Positions 63,520 to 64,000 of a DNA stretch of 64,000 nt are shown here, one piece after another (the stretch's first letter is position 1; each line of letters opens with the position of its first letter). Position numbers and translations under genes: made by a program. Source of the stretch: CAZFGK01 sp964518635 (lineage in GTDB: Bacteria; Zixibacteria; MSB-5A5; GN15; FEB-12). The stretch spans positions 9,094 to 73,093 of the forward strand of contig CAZFGK010000018.1 in the NCBI GenBank assembly GCA_964518635.1, given 5' to 3'. The notes beneath the pieces were generated by a model. It was given only the letters and a program-made list of their open reading frames with translations, did not search any database and was not told the DNA's origin.

Positions 63520-64000
63520 CTGTTACTACCTCTATTGGCGCATCCCCCCATAGCTTTTCGAGCTGATAGAATCGACGCGTACTGTCCATGAATACATGCA
63601 CGACGACATCAATGTAGTCGAGCACGATCCAGTTTCCTTCACGTTTCCCCTCTCGATAGGTCGGATACTGTCCGAGCTTGGCGAGAGAGTCTTCAATATG
63701 ATCTGAAATGGCGCGGACATGCACATCCGCGTCCCCTGAGAGAATCACAAAATAATCACAGACCGACGACAGATCACGCAAGGTCAGTACCTTGACATCG
63801 TGGGCCTTTCGTTCCAGACCGAATTGCGCTGCCTGCATCGCCAGTTGATGGATGGCGGTCCCTTTCCCGGATGCCACGCGGGTACGTTTTGGCTCCCCAC
63901 GCTCTGAGATTCGGGAAGGAGCTTTCGCCTCGATTGCTTTCGTTAATGTCTTTTTAACTACGCTCTTCTTGACCGCGCTTTTGGAAACGGTTGATTTCTT
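63512..64000 (-). CDS. rsfS: Ribosomal silencing factor RsfS with basic N-terminal extension, 5' end beyond window
   Basis: RsfS binds L14 and blocks subunit joining during starvation. The core is AMQAAQFGLERKAHDVKVLT, VCDYFVILSGDADVHVRAIS, GNWIVLDYIDVVVHVFM and FYQLEKLWGDAP, which are typical. An internal GTG (63877) could start a normal 121-residue protein. However, the frame stays open for 41 more codons to the window edge, and these are rich in Lys, Ser, Thr and Val (KKSVVKKTLTKAIEAKAPSR and similar), so the gene probably begins further right. It overlaps rho by eight bases. Confidence 0.88.
   Translation of the reverse strand, partial: KKSTVSKSAVKKSVVKKTLTKAIEAKAPSRISERGEPKRTRVASGKGTAIHQLAMQAAQFGLERKAHDVKVLTLRDLSSVCDYFVILSGDADVHVRAISDHIEDSLAKLGQYPTYREGKREGNWIVLDYIDVVVHVFMDSTRRFYQLEKLWGDAPIEVVTDD

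Noticed and set aside
1..64000. CRISPR arrays, insertion sequences, prophage or toxin-antitoxin genes
   Set aside because: No regular direct repeats, transposase or phage motifs were seen on either strand by eye.

Overview
The window is a 64 kb stretch of a bacterial chromosome, most likely from a metagenome scaffold: it holds a run of ten Ns inside a gene at 52139-52148. The organism is a flagellated, didermic (outer-membrane) bacterium with respiratory metabolism. Dockerin-like repeats at the end of the 58890-60062 product (cores TDIADLTRLVDNLF and IDIGDLTLLVDHLF), FlgD-like C-terminal domains and the mix of gene types suggest the candidate phylum Zixibacteria or a relative in the FCB group. 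That placement is an inference from memory of such repeats, not a database result. Nearly all genes lie on the minus strand; only three clear genes (47877-49703, 58890-60062, 60078-61424) are on the plus strand. No tRNA, rRNA, CRISPR array, transposase or phage gene was recognised.

Region 1 (1-16.5 kb) is one large flagellar cluster, read right to left: a MotE-like gene, fliK, flgD, a TIGR02530-type gene, flgE, flbD, fliL, fliM, fliN, fliO, fliP, fliQ, fliR, flhB, flhA, flhF, flhG and fliA (cut by the window edge). Most neighbours overlap or lie within a few bases. A good sigma-54-type -24/-12 element lies just upstream of the first gene. motA/motB are absent from their common place between flbD and fliL. 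FlhF and FlhG both carry altered nucleotide-binding motifs.

Region 2 (16.6-31.4 kb) is housekeeping and envelope: mtaB, a FemAB-type acyltransferase overlapping a deacetylase-fold gene, rpsA with a strong terminator, plsC, cmk, a fused trehalose-6-phosphate synthase/phosphatase, a PspC/PspC/LiaF-like envelope-stress set beside an ECF sigma factor and its putative anti-sigma factor, holA, and a small protein that looks like an RNase H fold without its catalytic acids.

Region 3 (31.4-47.5 kb) has a tightly coupled run rnr, sigma-54 activator, outer-membrane protein, lamin-tail-domain protein, second barrel-like protein, dgt, in which each gene overlaps or almost touches the next. It is followed by a family 2 glycosyltransferase, a Spy/CpxP-like periplasmic protein, mreB (with a probable TTG start), a KirBac-type potassium channel, a rhomboid protease and an M23 peptidase.

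Region 4 (47.9-64 kb) contains a PpiD/SurA-like chaperone, a nitrilase-family hydrolase, an ETF-ubiquinone oxidoreductase broken by the N run, an ArsC-fold protein without its cysteine, a Rieske protein, ccmF, ispH, lipA, pdxT, the plus-strand SGNH/dockerin-like and GT-C glycosyltransferase pair, a DinB-fold protein, rho and rsfS (running off the right edge). No clearly new defence or mobile system was seen. The most unusual signals are the activator/outer-membrane cassette, the altered FlhF/FlhG pair, the RNase H-like pseudoenzyme and the shared basic N-terminal tails of S1 and RsfS.
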